Source of the DNA: Auanema rhodensis
Lineage: Eukaryota > Nematoda > Chromadorea > Rhabditida > Rhabditidae
Assembly (NCBI GenBank): GCA_964057225.1
Contig: OZ059899.1
Coordinates: 16,438,501-16,502,500, forward strand
Length of the DNA stretch: 64,000 bases
Reading direction: 5' to 3'
Under the pieces are notes generated by a model, which worked only from the letters and a program-made list of their open reading frames with translations, was not told the origin of the DNA and ran no database searches. Position numbers and translations under genes: made by a program. Below, in pieces: positions 35,251 through 50,260 of this stretch (positions within the stretch are counted from its first letter, which is position 1; every line of letters starts with the position of its first letter).

Positions 35251-38200
35251 CACGGCCGAATCTTACTCGGAATATCAGATTCTACACATCTGAATACCCA
35301 AGTTGTAACTATTTGTGTCCGGTTATAGTTGATAATATTGGAGAAACATTGACAATCACCGAACACAACGTGCCTACAGCCTGAACTTTTTTGTGAACAA
35401 ATCTTGTGGATGGGGTTGATATAAACCTTTTTTCCGGAAAACTGAGAAGTCACGGCCGAATCTTACTCGGAATATCAGATTCTACACATCTGAATACCCA
35501 AGTTGTAACTATTTTTGTTTGATTATAGTTGATAATATTGGAGAAACATTGACAATCACCGAAAACAACGTGCCTACAGCCTGAACTTTTTTGTGAACAA
35601 ATCTTGTGGATGGGGTTGATATAAACCTTTTTTCCGGAAAACTGAGAAGTCACAGCCAAATCACACCAAGTAATTCAGATTCTACACATCTGAATACCCA
35701 AGTTGTAACTATTTGTGTCCGGTTATAGTTGATAATATTGGAGAAACATTGACAATCACCGAACACAACGTGCCTACAGCCTGAACTTTTTTGTGAACAA
35801 ATCTTGTGGATGGGGTTGATATAAACCTTTTTTCCGGAAAACTGAGAAGTCACGGCCGAATCTTACTCGGAATATCAGATTCTACACATCTGAATACCCA
35901 AGTTGTAACTATTTTTGTTTGATTATAGTTGATAATATTGGAGAAACATTGACAATCACCGAAAACAACGTGCCTACAGCCTGAACTTTTTTGTGAACAA
36001 ATCTTGTGGATGGGGTTGATATAAACCTTTTTTCCGGAAAACTGAGAAGTCACGGCCGAATCTTACTCGGAATATCAGATTCTACACATCTGAATACCTA
36101 AGTTGTAACAATTTTTGTTTGATTATAGTTGATAATATTGGAGAAACATTGACAATCACCGGACACAACGTGCCTACAGCCTGAACTTTTTTGTGAACAA
36201 ATCTTGTGGATGGGGTTGATATAAACCTTTTTTCCGGAAAACTGAGAAGTCACAGCCAAATCACACCAAGTAATTCAGATTCTACACATCTGAATACCTA
36301 AGTTGTAACTATTTTTGTTTGATTATAGTTGATAATATTGGAGAAACATTGACAATCACCGGACACAACGTGCCTACAGCCTGAACTTTTTTGTGAACAA
36401 ATCTTGTGGATGGGGTTGATATAAACCTTTTTTCCGGAAAACTGAGAAGTCACGGCCGAATCTTACTCGGAATATCAGATTCTACACATCTGAATACCTA
36501 AGTTGTAACTATTTTTGTTTGATTATAGTTGATAATATTGGAGAAACATTGACAATCACCGGACACAACGTGCCTACAGCCTGAACTTTTTTGTGAACAA
36601 ATCTTGTGGATGGGGTTGATATAAACCTTTTTTCCGGAAAACTGAGAAGTCACGGCCGAATCTTACTCGGAATATCAGATTCTACACATCTGAATACCCA
36701 AGTTGTAACTATTTTTGTTTGATTATAGTTGATAATATTGGAGAAACATTGACAATCACCGAAAACAACGTGCCTACAGCCTGAACTTTTTTGTGAACAA
36801 ATCTTGTGGATGGGGTTGATATAAACCTTTTTTCCGGAAAACTGAGAAGTCACGGCCGAATCTTACTCGGAATATCAGATTCTACACATCTGAATACCTA
36901 AGTTGTAACAATTTTTGTTTGATTATAGTTGATAATATTGGAGAAACATTGACAATCACCGGACACAACGTGCCTACAGCCTGAACTTTTTTGTGAACAA
37001 ATCTTGTGGATGGGGTTGATATAAACCTTTTTTCCGGAAAACTGAGAAGTCACAGCCAAATCACACCAAGTAATTCAGATTCTACACATCTGAATACCTA
37101 AGTTGTAACTATTTTTGTTTGATTATAGTTGATAATATTGGAGAAACATTGACAATCACCGGACACAACGTGCCTACAGCCTGAACTTTTTTGTGAACAA
37201 ATCTTGTGGATGGGGTTGATATAAACCTTTTTTCCGGAAAACTGAGAAGTCACGGCCGAATCTTACTCGGAATATCAGATTCTACACATCTGAATACCTA
37301 AGTTGTAACTATTTTTGTTTGATTATAGTTGATAATATTGGAGAAACATTGACAATCACCGAAAACAACGTGCCAACAGCCTGAACTTTTTTGTGAACAA
37401 ATCTTGTGGATGGGGTTGATATAAACCTTTTTTCCGGAAAACTGAGAAGTCACAGCCAAATCACACCAAGTAATTCAGATTCTACACATCTGAATACCTA
37501 AGTTGTAACTATTTTTGTTTGATTATAGTTGATAATATTGGAGAAACATTGACAATCACCGAAAACAACGTGCCTACAGCCTGAACTTTTCTGTGAACAA
37601 ATCTTGTGGATGGGGTTGATATAAACCTTTTTTCCGGAAAACTGAGAAGTCACAGCCAAATCACACCAAGTAATTCAGATTCTACACATCTGAATACCTA
37701 AGTTGTAACTATTTTTGTTTGATTATAGTTGATAATATTGGAGAAACATTGACAATCACCGAAAACAACGTGCCAACAGCCTGAACTTTTTTGTGAACAA
37801 ATCTTGTGGATGGGGTTGATATAAACCTTTTTTCCGGAAAACTGAGAAGTCACAGCCAAATCACACCAAGTAATTCAGATTCTACACATCTGAATACCTA
37901 AGTTGTAACTATTTTTGTTTGATTATAGTTGATAATATTGGAGAAACATTGACAATCACCGAAAACAACGTGCCAACAGCCTGAACTTTTTTGTGAACAA
38001 ATCTTGTGGATGGGGTTGATATAAACCTTTTTTCCGGAAAACTGAGAAGTCACAGCCAAATCACACCAAGTAATTCAGATTCTACACATCTGAATACCCA
38101 AGTTGTAACTATTTTTGTTTGATTATAGTTGATAATATTGGAGAAACATTGACAATCACCGGACACAACGTGCCTACAGCCTGAACTTTTTTGTGAACAA

Positions 38201-41200
38201 ATCTTGTGGATGGGGTTGATATAAACCTTTTTTCCGGAAAACTGAGAAGTCACAGCCGAATCACACCAAGTAATTCAGATTCTACACATCTGAATACCCA
38301 AGTTGTAACTATTTGTGTCCGGTTATAGTTGATAATATTGGAGAAACATTGACAATCACCGAACACAACGTGCCTACAGCCTGAACTTTTTTGTGAACAA
38401 ATCTTGTGGATGGGGTTGATATAAACCTTTTTTCCGGAAAACTGAGAAGTCACAGCCGAATCACACCAAGTAATTCAGATTCTACACATCTGAATACCCA
38501 AGTTGTAACTATTTTTGTTTGATTATAGTTGATAATATTGGAGAAACATTGACAATCACCGAACACAACGTGCCTACAGCCTGAACTTTTTTGTGAACAA
38601 ATCTTGTGGATGGGGTTGATATAAACCTTTTTTCCGGAAAACTGAGAAGTCACAGCCAAATCACACCAAGTAATTCAGATTCTACACATCTGAATACCCA
38701 AGTTGTAACTATTTTTGTTTGATTATAGTTGATAATATTGGAGAAACATTGACAATCACCGAACACAACGTGCCTACAGCCTGAACTTTTTTGTGAACAA
38801 ATCTTGTGGATGGGGTTGATATAAACCTTTTTTCCGGAAAACTGAGAAGTCACAGCCAAATCACACCAAGTAATTCAGATTCTACACATCTGAATACCCA
38901 AGTTGTAACTATTTTTGTTTGATTATAGTTGATAATATTGGAGAAACATTGACAATCACCGAACACAACGTGCCTACAGCCTGAACTTTTTTGTGAACAA
39001 ATGTTGTGGATGGGGTTGATATAATCCTTTTTTCCGGAAAACTGAGAAGTCACGGCCGAATCTTACTCGGAATATCAGATTCTACACATCTGAATACCCA
39101 AGTTGTAACTATTTTTGTTTGATTATAGTTGATAATATTGGAGAAACATTGACAATCACCGAACACAACGTGCCTACAGCCTGAACTTTTTTGTGAACAA
39201 ATGTTGTGGATGGGGTTGATATAATCCTTTTTTCCGGAAAACTGAGAAGTCACAGCCAAATCACACCAAGTAATTCAGATTCTACACATCTGAATACCCA
39301 AGTTGTAACTATTTTTGTTTGATTATAGTTGATAATATTGGAGAAACATTGACAATCACCGGACACAACGTGCCTACAGCCTGAACTTTTTTGTGAACAA
39401 ATGTTGTGGATGGGGTTGATATAATCCTTTTTTCCGGAAAACTGAGAAGTCACAGCCAAATCACACCAAGTAATTCAGATTCTACACATCTGAATACCCA
39501 AGTTGTAACTATTTTTGTTTGATTATAGTTGATAATATTGGAGAAACATTGACAATCACCGGACACAACGTGCCTACAGCCTGAACTTTTTTGTGAACAA
39601 ATCTTGTGGATGGGGTTGATATAAACCTTTTTTCCGGAAAACTGAGAAGTCACAGCCAAATCACACCAAGTAATTCAGATTCTACACATCTGAATACCCA
39701 AGTTGTAACTATTTTTGTTTGATTATAGTTGATAATATTGGAGAAACATTGACAATCACCGGACACAACGTGCCTACAGCCTGAACTTTTTTGTGAACAA
39801 ATCTTGTGGATGGGGTTGATATAAACCTTTTTTCCGGAAAACTGAGAAGTCACAGCCAAATCACACCAAGTAATTCAGATTCTACACATCTGAATACCCA
39901 AGTTGTAACTATTTTTGTTTGATTATAGTTGATAATATTGGAGAAACATTGACAATCACCGGACACAACGTGCCTACAGCCTGAACTTTTTTGTGAACAA
40001 ATCTTGTGGATGGGGTTGATATAATCCTTTTTTCCGGAAAACTGAGAAGTCACGGCCGAATCTTACTCGGAATATCAGATTCTACACATCTGAATACCCA
40101 AGTTGTAACTATTTTTGTTTGATTATAGTTGATAATATTGGAGAAACATTGACAATCACCGAACACAACGTGCCTACAGCCTGAACTTTTTTGTGAACAA
40201 ATCTTGTGGATGGGGTTGATATAATCCTTTTTTCCGGAAAACTGAGAAGTCACAGCCAAATCACACCAAGTAATTCAGATTCTACACATCTGAATACCCA
40301 AGTTGTAACTATTTTTGTTTGATTATAGTTGATAATATTGGAGAAACATTGACAATCACCGAACACAACGTGCCTACAGCCTGAACTTTTTTGTGAACAA
40401 ATCTTGTGGATGGGGTTGATATAATCCTTTTTTCCGGAAAACTGAGAAGTCACGGCCGAATCTTACTCGGAATATCAGATTCTACACATCTGAATACCCA
40501 AGTTGTAACTATTTTTGTTTGATTATAGTTGATAATATTGGAGAAACATTGACAATCACCGGACACAACGTGCCTACAGCCTGAACTTTTTTGTGAACAA
40601 ATCTTGTGGATGGGGTTGATATAATCCTTTTTTCCGGAAAACTGAGAAGTCACGGCCGAATCTTACTCGGAATATCAGATTCTACACATCTGAATACCCA
40701 AGTTGTAACTATTTTTGTTTGATTATAGTTGATAATATTGGAGAAACATTGACAATCACCGGACACAACGTGCCTACAGCCTGAACTTTTTTGTGAACAA
40801 ATCTTGTGGATGGGGTTGATATAATCCTTTTTTCCGGAAAACTGAGAAGTCACAGCCAAATCACACCAAGTAATTCAGATTCTACACATCTGAATACCTA
40901 AGTTGTAACTATTTTTGTTTGATTATAGTTGATAATATTGGAGAAACATTGACAATCACCGAAAACAACGTGCCTACAGCCTGAACTTTTTTGTGAACAA
41001 ATCTTGTGGATGGGGTTGATATAAACCTTTTTTCCGGAAAACTGAGAAGTCACAGCCAAATCACACCAAGTAATTCAGATTCTACACATCTGAATACCCA
41101 AGTTGTAACTATTTTTGTTTGATTATAGTTGATAATATTGGAGAAACATTGACAATCACCGAACACAACGTGCCTACAGCCTGAACTTTTTTGTGAACAA

Positions 41201-42049
41201 ATCTTGTGGATGGGGTTGATATAATCCTTTTTTCCGGAAAACTGAGAAGTCACGGCCGAATCTTACTCGGAATATCAGATTCTACACATCTGAATACCCA
41301 AGTTGTAACTATTTTTGTTTGATTATAGTTGATAATATTGGAGAAACATTGACAATCACCGAACACAACGTGCCTACAGCCTGAACTTTTTTGTGAACAA
41401 ATCTTGTGGATGGGGTTGATATAATCCTTTTTTCCGGAAAACTGAGAAGTCACAGCCAAATCACACCAAGTAATTCAGATTCTACACATCTGAATACCTA
41501 AGTTGTAACTATTTTTGTTTGATTATAGTTGATAATATTGGAGAAACATTGACAATCACCGAAAACAACGTGCCTACAGCCTGAACTTTTTTGTGAACAA
41601 ATCTTGTGGATGGGGTTGATATAATCCTTTTTTCCGGAAAACTGAGAAGTCACAGCCAAATCACACCAAGTAATTCAGATTCTACACATCTGAATACCTA
41701 AGTTGTAACTATTTGTGTCCGGTTATAGTTGATAATATTGGAGAAACATTGACAATCACCGGACACAACGTGCCTACAGCCTGAACTTTTTTGTGAACAA
41801 ATCTTGTGGATGGGGTTGATATAAACCTTTTTTCCGGAAAACTGAGAAGTCACAGCCAAATCACACCAAGTAATTCAGATTCTACACATCTGAATACCCA
41901 AGTTGTAACTATTTTTGTTTGATTATAGTTGATAATATTGGAGAAACATTGACAATCACCGGACACAACGTGCCTACAGCCTGAACTTTTTTGTGAACAA
42001 ATCTTGTGGATGGGGTTGATATAATCCTTTTTTCCGGAAAACTGAGAAG

Positions 42050-44464
42050 TCACAGCCAAATCACACCAAGTAATTCAGATTCTACACATCTGAATACCCA
42101 AGTTGTAACTATTTGTGTCCGGTTATAGTTGATAATATTGGAGAAACATTGACAATCACCGGACACAACGTGCCTACAGCCTGAACTTTTTTGTGAACAA
42201 ATGTTGTGGATGGGGTTGATATAAACCTTTTTTCCGGAAAACTGAGAAGTCACAGCCAAATCACAACCAAGTAATTCAGATTCTACACATCTGAATACCC
42301 AAGTTGTAACTATTTGTGTCCGGTTATAGTTGATAATATTGGAGAAACATTGACAATCACCGGACACAACGTGCCTACAGCCTGAACTTTTTTGTGAACA
42401 AATCTTGTGGATGGGGTTGATATAATCCTTTTTTCCGGAAAACTGAGAAGTCACAGCCAAATCACAACCAAGTAATTCAGATTCTACACATCTGAATACC
42501 CAAGTTGTAACTATTTTTGTTTGATTATAGTTGATAATATTGGAGAAACATTGACAATCACCGAACACAACGTGCCTACAGCCTGAACTTTTTTGTGAAC
42601 AAATGTTGTGGATGGGGTTGATATAAACCTTTTTTCCGGAAAACTGAGAAGTCACAGCCAAATCACAACCAAGTAATTCAGATTCTACACATCTGAATAC
42701 CCAAGTTGTAACTATTTGTGTCCGGTTATAGTTGATAATATTGGAGAAACATTGACAATCACCGGACACAACGTGCCTACAGCCTGAACTTTTTTGTGAA
42801 CAAATCTTGTGGATGGGGTTGATATAATCCTTTTTTCCGGAAAACTGAGAAGTCACAGCCAAATCACAACCAAGTAATTCAGATTCTACACATCTGAATA
42901 CCCAAGTTGTAACTATTTTTGTTTGATTATAGTTGATAATATTGGAGAAACATTGACAATCACCGGACACAACGTGCCTACAGCCTGAACTTTTTTGTGA
43001 ACAAATCTTGTGGATGGGGTTGATATAATCCTTTTTTCCGGAAAACTGAGAAGTCACAGCCAAATCACAACCAAGTAATTCAGATTCTACACATCTGAAT
43101 ACCCAAGTTGTAACTATTTTTGTTTGATTATAGTTGATAATATTGGAGAAACATTGACAATCACCGAACACAACGTGCCTACAGCCTGAACTTTTTTGTG
43201 AACAAATCTTGTGGATGGGGTTGATATAAACCTTTTTTCCGGAAAACTGAGAAGTCACAGCCAAATCACAACCAAGTAATTCAGATTCTACACATCTGAA
43301 TACCCAAGTTGTAACTATTTTTGTTTGATTATAGTTGATAATATTGGAGAAACATTGACAATCACCGGACACAACGTGCCTACAGCCTGAACTTTTTTGT
43401 GAACAAATCTTGTGGATGGGGTTGATATAAACCTTTTTTCCGGAAAACTGAGAAGTCACAGCCAAATCACAACCAAGTAATTCAGATTCTACACATCTGA
43501 ATACCCAAGTTGTAACTATTTTTGTTTGATTATAGTTGATAATATTGGAGAAACATTGACAATCACCGGACACAACGTGCCTACAGCCTGAACTTTTTTG
43601 TGAACAAATCTTGTGGATGGGGTTGATATAAACCTTTTTTCCGGAAAACTGAGAAGTCACAGCCAAATCACAACCAAGTAATTCAGATTCTACACATCTG
43701 AATACCCAAGTTGTAACTATTTTTGTTTGATTATAGTTGATAATATTGGAGAAACATTGACAATCACCGGACACAACGTGCCTACAGCCTGAACTTTTTT
43801 GTGAACAAATCTTGTGGATGGGGTTGATATAAACCTTTTTTCCGGAAAACTGAGAAGTCACAGCCAAATCACAACCAAGTAATTCAGATTCTACACATCT
43901 GAATACCCAAGTTGTAACTATTTTTGTTTGATTATAGTTGATAATATTGGAGAAACATTGACAATCACCGAACACAACGTGCCTACAGCCTGAACTTTTT
44001 TGTGAACAAATCTTGTGGATGGGGTTGATATAAACCTTTTTTCCGGAAAACTGAGAAGTCACAGCCAAATCACAACCAAGTAATTCAGATTCTACACATC
44101 TGAATACCCAAGTTGTAACTATTTTTGTTTGATTATAGTTGATAATATTGGAGAAACATTGACAATCACCGAACACAACGTGCCTACAGCCTGAACTTTT
44201 TTGTGAACAAATCTTGTGGATGGGGTTGATATAAACCTTTTTTCCGGAAAACTGAGAAGTCACAGCCAAATCACAACCAAGTAATTCAGATTCTACACAT
44301 CTGAATACCCAAGTTGTAACTATTTTTGTTTGATTATAGTTGATAATATTGGAGAAACATTGACAATCACCGAACACAACGTGCCTACAGCCTGAACTTT
44401 TTTGTGAACAAATCTTGTGGATGGGGTTGATATAAACCTTTTTTCCGGAAAACTGAGAAGTCAC
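42050..44464 (-). repeat. Run of 201-bp monomers producing an 804-codon open frame
   Basis: Eleven consecutive monomers carry one extra A (CACAACCAAG instead of CACACCAAG), making the period 201 bp, which is 67 codons. The minus-strand frame that stops in each 200-bp monomer therefore stays open for 12 monomers. The product would be 12 near-identical 67-residue repeats, Cys- and Ser-rich. No promoter, signal peptide or splice evidence supports expression, so I list it as a repeat variant rather than a gene. Confidence 0.85.
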
Positions 44465-44723
44465 GGCCGAATCTTACTCGGAATATCAGATTCTACACAT
44501 CTGAATACCCAAGTTGTAACTATTTTTGTTTGATTATAGTTGATAATATTGGAGAAACATTGACAATCACCGAACACAACGTGCCTACAGCCTGAACTTT
44601 TTTGTGAACAAATCTTGTGGATGGGGTTGATATAATCCTTTTTTCCGGAAAACTGAGAAGTCACAGCCAAATCACACCAAGTAATTCAGATTCTACACAT
44701 CTGAATACCCAAGTTGTAACTAT

Positions 44724-44779
44724 TTGTGTCCGGTTATAGTTGATAATATTGGAGAAACATTGACAATCACCGGACACAA
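44724..44779 (+). repeat. Example of the 11-bp inverted repeat created by the F2 cassette
   Basis: TTGTGTCCGGT at 44724-44734 is the exact reverse complement of ACCGGACACAA at 44769-44779 in the same monomer, with a 34-nt loop. In F1 monomers the first arm reads TTTTGTTTGAT and pairs only partly. Confidence 0.85.
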
Positions 44780-47700
44780 CGTGCCTACAGCCTGAACTTT
44801 TTTGTGAACAAATCTTGTGGATGGGGTTGATATAAACCTTTTTTCCGGAAAACTGAGAAGTCACAGCCAAATCACACCAAGTAATTCAGATTCTACACAT
44901 CTGAATACCCAAGTTGTAACTATTTTTGTTTGATTATAGTTGATAATATTGGAGAAACATTGACAATCACCGAACACAACGTGCCTACAGCCTGAACTTT
45001 TTTGTGAACAAATCTTGTGGATGGGGTTGATATAAACCTTTTTTCCGGAAAACTGAGAAGTCACAGCCAAATCACACCAAGTAATTCAGATTCTACACAT
45101 CTGAATACCCAAGTTGTAACTATTTGTGTCCGGTTATAGTTGATAATATTGGAGAAACATTGACAATCACCGGACACAACGTGCCTACAGCCTGAACTTT
45201 TTTGTGAACAAATCTTGTGGATGGGGTTGATATAAACCTTTTTTCCGGAAAACTGAGAAGTCACAGCCAAATCACACCAAGTAATTCAGATTCTACACAT
45301 CTGAATACCCAAGTTGTAACTATTTGTGTCCGGTTATAGTTGATAATATTGGAGAAACATTGACAATCACCGAACACAACGTGCCTACAGCCTGAACTTT
45401 TTTGTGAACAAATCTTGTGGATGGGGTTGATATAAACCTTTTTTCCGGAAAACTGAGAAGTCACAGCCAAATCACACCAAGTAATTCAGATTCTACACAT
45501 CTGAATACCCAAGTTGTAACTATTTTTGTTTGATTATAGTTGATAATATTGGAGAAACATTGACAATCACCGAACACAACGTGCCTACAGCCTGAACTTT
45601 TTTGTGAACAAATCTTGTGGATGGGGTTGATATAAACCTTTTTTCCGGAAAACTGAGAAGTCACAGCCAAATCACACCAAGTAATTCAGATTCTACACAT
45701 CTGAATACCCAAGTTGTAACTATTTTTGTTTGATTATAGTTGATAATATTGGAGAAACATTGACAATCACCGAACACAACGTGCCTACAGCCTGAACTTT
45801 TTTGTGAACAAATCTTGTGGATGGGGTTGATATAAACCTTTTTTCCGGAAAACTGAGAAGTCACGGCCGAATCTTACTCGGAATATCAGATTCTTCACAT
45901 CTGAATACCCAAGTTGTAACTATTTGTGTCCGGTTATAGTTGATAATATTGGAGAAACATTGACAATCACCGAACACAACGTGCCTACAGCCTGAACTTT
46001 TTTGTGAACAAATCTTGTGGATGGGGTTGATATAAACCTTTTTTCCGGAAAACTGAGAAGTCACAGCCAAATCACACCAAGTAATTCAGATTCTACACAT
46101 CTGAATACCCAAGTTGTAACTATTTGTGTCCGGTTATAGTTGATAATATTGGAGAAACATTGACAATCACCGAACACAACGTGCCTACAGCCTGAACTTT
46201 TTTGTGAACAAATCTTGTGGATGGGGTTGATATAAACCTTTTTTCCGGAAAACTGAGAAGTCACAGCCAAATCACACCAAGTAATTCAGATTCTACACAT
46301 CTGAATACCCAAGTTGTAACTATTTGTGTCCGGTTATAGTTGATAATATTGGAGAAACATTGACAATCACCGAACACAACGTGCCTACAGCCTGAACTTT
46401 TTTGTGAACAAATCTTGTGGATGGGGTTGATATAAACCTTTTTTCCGGAAAACCGAGAAGTCACAGCCAAATCACACCAAGTAATTCAGATTCTACACAT
46501 CTGAATACCCAAGTTGTAACTATTTGTGTCCGGTTATAGTTGATAATATTGGAGAAACATTGACAATCACCGAACACAACGTGCCTACAGCCTGAACTTT
46601 TTTGTGAACAAATCTTGTGGATGGGGTTGATATAAACCTTTTTTCCGGAAAACTGAGAAGTCACGGCCGAATCTTACTCGGAATATCAGATTCTACACAT
46701 CTGAATACCCAAGTTGTAACTATTTTTGTTTGATTATAGTTGATAATATTGGAGAAACATTGACAATCACCGAACACAACGTGCCTGCAGCCTGAACTTT
46801 TTTGTGAACAAATCTTGTGGATGGGGTTGATATAAACCTTTTTTCCGGAAAACCGAGAAGTCACAGCCAAATCACACCAAGTAATTCAGATTCTACACAT
46901 CTGAATACCCAAGTTGTAACTATTTGTGTCCGGTTATAGTTGATAATATTGGAGAAACATTGACAATCACCGAACACAACGTGCCTACAGCCTGAACTTT
47001 TTTGTGAACAAATCTTGTGGATGGGGTTGATATAAACCTTTTTTCCGGAAAACTGAGAAGTCACGGCCGAATCTTACTCGGAATATCAGATTCTACACAT
47101 CTGAATACCCAAGTTGTAACTATTTTTGTTTGATTATAGTTGATAATATTGGAGAAACATTGACAATCACCGAACACAACGTGCCTGCAGCCTGAACTTT
47201 TTTGTGAACAAATCTTGTGGATGGGGTTGATATAAACCTTTTTTCCGGAAAACCGAGAAGTCACAGCCAAATCACACCAAGTAATTCAGATTCTACACAT
47301 CTGAATACCCAAGTTGTAACTATTTGTGTCCGGTTATAGTTGATAATATTGGAGAAACATTGACAATCACCGAACACAACGTGCCTACAGCCTGAACTTT
47401 TTTGTGAACAAATCTTGTGGATGGGGTTGATATAAACCTTTTTTCCGGAAAACTGAGAAGTCACGGCCGAATCTTACTCGGAATATCAGATTCTTCACAT
47501 CTGAATACCCAAGTTGTAACTATTTGTGTCCGGTTATAGTTGATAATATTGGAGAAACATTGACAATCACCGAACACAACGTGCCTACAGCCTGAACTTT
47601 TTTGTGAACAAATCTTGTGGATGGGGTTGATATAAACCTTTTTTCCGGAAAACTGAGAAGTCACGGCCGAATCTTACTCGGAATATCAGATTCTTCACAT

Positions 47701-50260
47701 CTGAATACCCAAGTTGTAACTATTTGTGTCCGGTTATAGTTGATAATATTGGAGAAACATTGACAATCACCGAACACAACGTGCCTACAGCCTGAACTTT
47801 TTTGTGAACAAATCTTGTGGATGGGGTTGATATAAACCTTTTTTCCGGAAAACTGAGAAGTCACGGCCGAATCTTACTCGGAATATCAGATTCTACACAT
47901 CTGAATACCCAAGTTGTAACTATTTGTGTCCGGTTATAGTTGATAATATTGGAGAAACATTGACAATCACCGAACACAACGTGCCTACAGCCTGAACTTT
48001 TTTGTGAACAAATCTTGTGGATGGGGTTGATATAAACCTTTTTTCCGGAAAACCGAGAAGTCACAGCCAAATCACACCAAGTAATTCAGATTCTACACAT
48101 CTGAATACCCAAGTTGTAACTATTTGTGTCCGGTTATAGTTGATAATATTGGAGAAACATTGACAATCACCGAACACAACGTGCCTACAGCCTGAACTTT
48201 TTTGTGAACAAATCTTGTGGATGGGGTTGATATAAACCTTTTTTCCGGAAAACCGAGAAGTCACAGCCAAATCACACCAAGTAATTCAGATTCTACACAT
48301 CTGAATACCCAAGTTGTAACTATTTGTGTCCGGTTATAGTTGATAATATTGGAGAAACATTGACAATCACCGAACACAACGTGCCTACAGCCTGAACTTT
48401 TTTGTGAACAAATCTTGTGGATGGGGTTGATATAAACCTTTTTTCCGGAAAACTGAGAAGTCACGGCCGAATCTTACTCGGAATATCAGATTCTACACAT
48501 CTGAATACCCAAGTTGTAACTATTTGTGTCCGGTTATAGTTGATAATATTGGAGAAACATTGACAATCACCGAACACAACGTGCCTACAGCCTGAACTTT
48601 TTTGTGAACAAATCTTGTGGATGGGGTTGATATAAACCTTTTTTCCGGAAAACTGAGAAGTCACAGCCAAATCACACCAAGTAATTCAGATTCTACACAT
48701 CTGAATACCCAAGTTGTAACTATTTGTGTCCGGTTATAGTTGATAATATTGGAGAAACATTGACAATCACCGAACACAACGTGCCTACAGCCTGAACTTT
48801 TTTGTGAACAAATCTTGTGGATGGGGTTGATATAAACCTTTTTTCCGGAAAACCGAGAAGTCACAGCCAAATCACACCAAGTAATTCAGATTCTACACAT
48901 CTGAATACCCAAGTTGTAACTATTTGTGTCCGGTTATAGTTGATAATATTGGAGAAACATTGACAATCACCGAACACAACGTGCCTACAGCCTGAACTTT
49001 TTTGTGAACAAATCTTGTGGATGGGGTTGATATAAACCTTTTTTCCGGAAAACTGAGAAGTCACGGCCGAATCTTACTCGGAATATCAGATTCTTCACAT
49101 CTGAATACCCAAGTTGTAACTATTTGTGTCCGGTTATAGTTGATAATATTGGAGAAACATTGACAATCACCGGACACAACGTGCCTACAGCCTGAACTTT
49201 TTTGTGAACAAATCTTGTGGATGGGGTTGATATAAACCTTTTTTCCGGAAAACTGAGAAGTCACGGCCGAATCTTACTCGGAATATCAGATTCTACACAT
49301 CTGAATACCCAAGTTGTAACTATTTTTGTTTGATTATAGTTGATAATATTGGAGAAACATTGACAATCACCGAACACAACGTGCCTGCAGCCTGAACTTT
49401 TTTGTGAACAAATCTTGTGGATGGGGTTGATATAAACCTTTTTTCCGGAAAACCGAGAAGTCACAGCCAAATCACACCAAGTAATTCAGATTCTACACAT
49501 CTGAATACCCAAGTTGTAACTATTTGTGTCCGGTTATAGTTGATAATATTGGAGAAACATTGACAATCACCGAACACAACGTGCCTACAGCCTGAACTTT
49601 TTTGTGAACAAATCTTGTGGATGGGGTTGATATAAACCTTTTTTCCGGAAAACCGAGAAGTCACAGCCAAATCACACCAAGTAATTCAGATTCTACACAT
49701 CTGAATACCCAAGTTGTAACTATTTGTGTCCGGTTATAGTTGATAATATTGGAGAAACATTGACAATCACCGAACACAACGTGCCTGCAGCCTGAACTTT
49801 TTTGTGAACAAATCTTGTGGATGGGGTTGATATAAACCTTTTTTCCGGAAAACCGAGAAGTCACAGCCAAATCACACCAAGTAATTCAGATTCTACACAT
49901 CTGAATACCCAAGTTGTAACTATTTGTGTCCGGTTATAGTTGATAATATTGGAGAAACATTGACAATCACCGAACACAACGTGCCTACAGCCTGAACTTT
50001 TTTGTGAACAAATCTTGTGGATGGGGTTGATATAAACCTTTTTTCCGGAAAACCGAGAAGTCACAGCCAAATCACACCAAGTAATTCAGATTCTACACAT
50101 CTGAATACCCAAGTTGTAACTATTTTTGTTTGATTATAGTTGATAATATTGGAGAAACATTGACAATCACCGAACACAACGTGCCTACAGCCTGAACTTT
50201 TTTGTGAACAAATCTTGTGGATGGGGTTGATATAAACCTTTTTTCCGGAAAACTGAGAAG

